Shown piece after piece: positions 4,551 through 6,842 of a stretch of DNA of 6,842 nt (within the stretch, counting starts at the first letter, position 1; the number at the start of each line of letters is the position of its first letter). The position numbers and the translations under genes were made by a program. Below the pieces are notes generated by a model. The model saw only the letters and a program-made list of their open reading frames with translations. It was not told where the DNA came from and did not search any database. The stretch spans positions 1 through 6,842 of the forward strand of contig CALAQT010000276.1 in the NCBI GenBank assembly GCA_937888775.1, given 5' to 3'. This DNA comes from an uncultured Actinomycetes bacterium (GTDB lineage: Bacteria; Actinomycetota; Thermoleophilia; Solirubrobacterales; Solirubrobacteraceae).

Positions 4551-4661
4551 ATCCACGGTATGCGATGGGTCGGGCTGGACGCTGCTCGCGTCAGAGCGCT
4601 TGTCGTGCTCGTGATCGTGGATGGGCTGGTGAAGGGAGGGGTGGGCGGATGTCGATCGTGA
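4548..4661 (+). CDS. Possible 37-aa leader peptide overlapping the transposase start
   Basis: GTG 4548 follows the best Shine-Dalgarno sequence in the window (AGGAGG, spacing 7) and opens 37 codons ending at TGA 4659-4661, overlapping the transposase ATG (4649) by 13 bases in another frame. The product starts MIHGMRWVGLDAARVRAL and contains a short hydrophobic run (LVVLVIV). A terminating ribosome would reach the transposase start, so the frame could couple or limit transposase translation. It could equally be chance, because element left ends often carry structured RNA. No homologue is recognised. Confidence 0.28.
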   Translation: MIHGMRWVGLDAARVRALVVLVIVDGLVKGGVGGCRS

Positions 4662-5668
4662 TGGGCTTGGATCAGCATCGGGCGCAGATCACCGCGGAGT
4701 GGATCGACACGTCGACCGGTGAGGTGTCGCGCGGGCGGGTCGCACCGGCCGATCGTGACGGTGTGCGCCGGTTCCTTGAGCGCTTCTGCGGGGAGGAACT
4801 TGAGGTTGCGTTGGAAGCGACGACCGGGTGGCGGTTCGTGGTCGAGGAACTACGCCGTGCGGGCGCGCAGGTGCATCTGGCCGAGCCGGCGGAGACCAGC
4901 GCTAGGAAGGGCAACAAGAAGCGTGCGAAGACCGACCGCGCGGACGCGAGGCATCTGCGGGAGCTGCTGATGATCGACCGGCTGCCGGAGTCGTGGATCC
5001 CGCCCGAGCACATCCTCGATCTACGCGCGCGGGTCCGCTGCAGGCACACGCTCTCGCACCAGCGCTGCGAGTGGCAGCAGCGGATCCAGGCGGTGCTCTA
5101 CCACCACGGCTGCCCACACCGGCGGCAGCTGATGGTCGGTGACGGGCGCGAGTGGCTGGCCGCTCAGCCGCTGCCCGAGACCGCCCGCGAGCAGGTCACG
5201 ATCGCGATCGCGATGATCGACGCGCTCGACCGACATATGGTGCCGTTGGACAAGGAGTTGCGCGCGTATGCGCGCCGGCAGCTCGGCTGCAAGGCGCTGA
5301 TGGCGCACTACGGGATCGGAGAACTGACCGCGGTCACGATCCTCGCTGAGCTCGGCGACGCCCGCCGATTCGCCAACAGCCGCGACGCGGTCCGCTACGC
5401 AGGCCTGGACATCACCGTGTACCAGTCAGACCAGCATCGTGCGCCCGGGAAGCTCTCCCGCCAAGGACCGCCAGCACTACTGCGCTGGGCGCTATATGAA
5501 GCCGCGCAAGTCGCGCGTCGTCCGGGCAGTCCCGACCGCGAGTACTACCTACAGGCCGCCGAGCGGATCGGCGGTAACCGCGCCTACCTTGCCGTGTCGC
5601 GGAAGCTCCTCAAGCGCTGCTACCACACCCTGCGCGAGCTCGGCGAGGAAGCGCTCCAGCCCGCATGA
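4649..5668 (+). CDS. IS110-family transposase (DEDD RNA-guided recombinase)
   Basis: The 339-aa protein is a transposase with an N-terminal RuvC-like DEDD domain (about 3-155) and a C-terminal Transposase_20 domain (about 214-297) carrying the serine nucleophile. The acidic residues are visible as GLDQH (D8), ALEATTGW (E56) and KTDRADARHL (D96, D99). The C-terminal domain shows YGIGELTAVTILAELGDARR and KLSRQGPPALLRW with S270. No frameshift or missing catalytic residue is seen, so the enzyme is probably functional. ATG 4649 is chosen for its Shine-Dalgarno-like GGAGGGG (about 4635-4641) and because the GLDQH motif begins six residues in, as is usual; an upstream extension in frame to 4565 is Arg-rich and unlikely. 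Relatives in this family use a bridge (seek) RNA from the element's non-coding ends to choose donor and target sites. Confidence 0.95.
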   Translation: MSIVMGLDQHRAQITAEWIDTSTGEVSRGRVAPADRDGVRRFLERFCGEELEVALEATTGWRFVVEELRRAGAQVHLAEPAETSARKGNKKRAKTDRADARHLRELLMIDRLPESWIPPEHILDLRARVRCRHTLSHQRCEWQQRIQAVLYHHGCPHRRQLMVGDGREWLAAQPLPETAREQVTIAIAMIDALDRHMVPLDKELRAYARRQLGCKALMAHYGIGELTAVTILAELGDARRFANSRDAVRYAGLDITVYQSDQHRAPGKLSRQGPPALLRWALYEAAQVARRPGSPDREYYLQAAERIGGNRAYLAVSRKLLKRCYHTLRELGEEALQPA

Positions 5669-5973
5669 CCTTCCCCACGCGCGCCAAGCCCTCACTCACA
5701 CAGATGCGCAGCGGCCAGCTCCCGAAGTCCTGCTGCCGCCACCAACCCGTGGACGGCCTAGAAAGACCGAGCGGCCGCAACGCTTCCCCCAGCGGGACCA
5801 CCCCATCAAACATCATGTCGCCGACCCGGAACCAACCCGAGTCGCGGACCGAAGTAAGCCCGGGCGCCCGCGCGCACAACACCCGTCCCAGCCAACGCGC
5901 CCACGCACCCCCGAGACACCAACCGCCCGCCGTCAGGCCCTTACTCAAACGCTTGACAGCAGGCAGACGGACA
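5669..5973 (+). ncRNA. C-rich right-end non-coding region, candidate guide-RNA locus
   Basis: About 300 bases between the transposase stop and the likely right end have no credible gene and are strongly strand-biased: in 5881-5940 there are 34 C, 12 G, 12 A and 2 T. Short pairing elements include GCGGCCGC (5771-5778) and CGGGCGCCCG (5861-5870). The segment GCGGACCGAAGTAAGC (5844-5859) shares 10 bases with 4412-4421 and 8 with 5973-5980, as expected if guide sequence matches the element's junctions. CTTACT (5940-5945) is the reverse complement of AGTAAG (5974-5979). The exact RNA boundaries and fold cannot be set by eye. Confidence 0.38.
5953..5958 (+). promoter_or_regulatory. TTGACA -35 hexamer near the right end of the IS
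   Basis: A consensus TTGACA lies about 15-20 bases from the proposed right end, pointing outward. IS110-family elements often carry an outward -35 here, which makes a promoter only when the ends join in the excised circle or next to a flanking -10. In the present flank no good -10 is seen 16-18 bases downstream. The assignment rests on position and consensus. Confidence 0.4.
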
Positions 5974-6007
5974 AGTAAGCAGGTCCTAGCGGGCGAGAGC
6001 TCGTAAG

Positions 6008-6025
6008 TGCTCGTTACCACGAGCA
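6008..6025. repeat. Short perfect hairpin right of the IS
   Basis: TGCTCGT (6008-6014) and ACGAGCA (6019-6025) are a 7-bp inverted repeat with a four-base loop, about 35 bases outside the proposed right end of the element. IS110-type elements often insert in repeated palindromic sequence, so it could be part of the target locus. No second copy was found in the window. Confidence 0.3.
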
Positions 6026-6592
6026 GCAGCGACCCCTCGGGGATAGGCGTGACTGCTTCGCGCCGATAGGAGCAGCGCCAGTCGGGCGCGGGAGATGACC
6101 CCGTTAGCGGCAAAGCGGCTGTCTCGACGGCAACGGCGGTGGCGGCTCCCTTCACGCGAAAGGGGCAGCCAGCCCCGCGGACCGCGCCGGGATGAAAGCG
6201 GCAGCGGCGGGTTCGTCAGCGACTCGGGCGATCGGCGGTCCGCCGGGCTGCTGCCTTGCACCACCACCACCAACACGGCGCCGGCGCCGACACTGCTGCT
6301 CTTGTGCTTGCTGCCATCGGGATCTCGGCTAGCGCCAGAGCCGATCAGGCCGCCAGCGACCGCGAGAGTGCCGCATCGCCCCGACAAACGGGCAGCCGTG
6401 GCCGCGGTGGCCGGCGTGGCTGGTCGCGTTCCGAAGCAGTCGTCGTGTTCGCGACGCCGACCGCTTCCGCTTCGCCGAGAAGCGGCTGTGATGTCTGCCG
6501 CTCCTGCTTGTAGCCCAAAGGAGCACTCTTGGCTCGTGCCGCCGAGAATGCCGCTGCGCATGGAAAGGAGCAGCGACGCGGTTGCCTGCCCC

Positions 6593-6610
6593 GCCGTCGC
6601 CGTCGCCGTC
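6593..6610. repeat. Three tandem GCCGTC hexamers
   Basis: GCCGTC is repeated three times without mismatch. It is a short low-complexity tract in a gene-free region with no assigned role; slippage is the simplest origin. Confidence 0.6.
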
Positions 6611-6683
6611 GCGCATAAGGGGAGCCGGGATGGGCAGCTTCCCGGTGCGTGCGAGCCATCGCGCCACCTATGCTATGCAAGTC

Positions 6684-6788
6684 GACGCCAGCGACGAACC
6701 GCGCGGCGCTTTGGCGTCTGCTCAAGAGGCGGCAGTCTGCTTCAGACTCCTGCTTCTGGTGAGAAGCCGGTCCGCGGACAGCGCCGCC
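6684..6788 (+). ncRNA. Candidate structured RNA: hairpin followed by a four-way-junction-like fold
   Basis: GACGCCA (6684-6690) pairs with TGGCGTC (6712-6718), and its loop can add GCG/CGC pairs. Nine bases later, GGCGGC (6728-6733) can pair with GCCGCC (6783-6788). This encloses three adjacent hairpins: AGTCTG/CAGACT (6734-6739, 6743-6748), GCTTCT/AGAAGC (6752-6757, 6762-6767) and the palindrome GTCCGCGGAC (6770-6779). Little sequence is left unpaired. TATGCT (6669-6674) fits a TAnnnT -10 element and would place a start near 6681. An ATG at 6795 opens a frame to the window edge, so the fold could also be a 5' leader. It is not assignable to a known RNA family. Confidence 0.3.
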
Positions 6789-6842
6789 GGCGAGATGCCT
6801 TATTGGAGCGCAGAACGGGGGAGTGACGCGACCCTGATAGGA

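Larger units (their letters stand above)
4422..5973 (+). mobile_element. IS110-family insertion sequence (ends approximate)
   Basis: One intact DEDD transposase gene is surrounded by non-coding flanks, as in the IS110 family, which lacks clear terminal inverted repeats and normally makes no target duplication. The 3' flank (5669 to about 5973) is long and C-rich; a long right-end non-coding region is typical of the IS1111 subgroup, whose guide RNA lies there. End placement is tentative. The right end is set before AAGTAAGC (5973-5980) and the left after GCGGACCGAA (4412-4421), because both recur side by side within the element at 5844-5859. A left end near 4545 is equally possible, because GGACCGA recurs there too. 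The element gives a length of about 1.4-1.55 kb, normal for the family. Nothing clearly shows which host sequence it interrupted. Confidence 0.5.
5981..6683. other. Gene-free right-hand region
   Basis: Several long open frames on both strands exist, but all have Arg/Ser/Pro-rich shadow composition and none has a start signal, domain or motif I can support. Visible small items are a 7-bp hairpin with a TACC loop (TGCTCGT 6008-6014, ACGAGCA 6019-6025), a CAC run at about 6258-6270, and three tandem GCCGTC units at 6593-6610. It may be decayed coding sequence or true intergenic DNA. Confidence 0.45.

Noticed and set aside
6256..6513. Frame starting HHHHQHGAGAD with a signal-like LVLAAIGISASARA
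   Set aside because: The only start is TTG with no Shine-Dalgarno sequence; there is no basic n-region directly before the hydrophobic part, and the remainder is Arg/Ser-rich.
6095..6826. Plus-strand open frame of 243 codons at the right end
   Set aside because: The Arg/Ser/Pro-rich composition resembles shadow translation and no start signal or motif is present. A minus-strand 191-codon frame over the same region is no better.
1..6842. CRISPR array, tRNA or rRNA genes
   Set aside because: No regularly spaced repeats of 20 or more bases, no tRNA T-loop consensus with matching acceptor arms, and no rRNA-like conserved sequence were found on either strand.

Overview
The window is high-GC DNA with GC-rich third codon positions. 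Its genes (an EAL-domain signalling protein, Ser-rich lipoprotein, CDF metal exporter, secreted lipocalin-like protein and IS110 element) fit a soil-type actinobacterium. A Thermoleophilia/Solirubrobacter-like host is my guess from protein style only. Coding density is low: about half the window has no convincing gene. The real genes sit among decayed gene pieces, a mobile element and several strong inverted repeats, as in an accessory or rearranged chromosomal region.

Layout. (1) 1-741: C-terminal end of a cyclic-di-GMP phosphodiesterase (EAL), overlapped by a truncated nucleotidyltransferase-like gene. (2) 742-1349: an operator-like dyad, a small Ser-rich lipoprotein with an Asp/Gly/Asn tail, and a terminator-like hairpin. 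(3) 1350-1888: mostly non-coding, with a very small membrane or lipoprotein gene on the minus strand, then a leader that can fold as an H-type pseudoknot. (4) 1889-3301: a 470-aa cation diffusion facilitator with three tandem cytoplasmic repeats instead of the usual one. (5) 3302-3895: a CAA-repeat leader, a secreted 130-aa lipocalin-like protein and a perfect 11-bp terminator-like hairpin. (6) 3896-4420: a minus-strand gene fragment with repeats and a 12-bp hairpin. (7) About 4422-5973: an apparently intact IS110-family insertion sequence with a long C-rich 3' non-coding tail that could encode its guide RNA. (8) 5974-6842: no convincing gene, but a compact cluster of nested hairpins at 6684-6788.

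The genes do not form one operon; each has its own spacing and mostly its own start signals. The strongest candidates for something undescribed are the triple-repeat CDF exporter with its possible structured leader, the RNA-guided IS110 element with its internal segment echoed at both ends, and the hairpin cluster at the right edge. RNA and operator calls come from base pairing read by eye, with no folding energies or database comparison.
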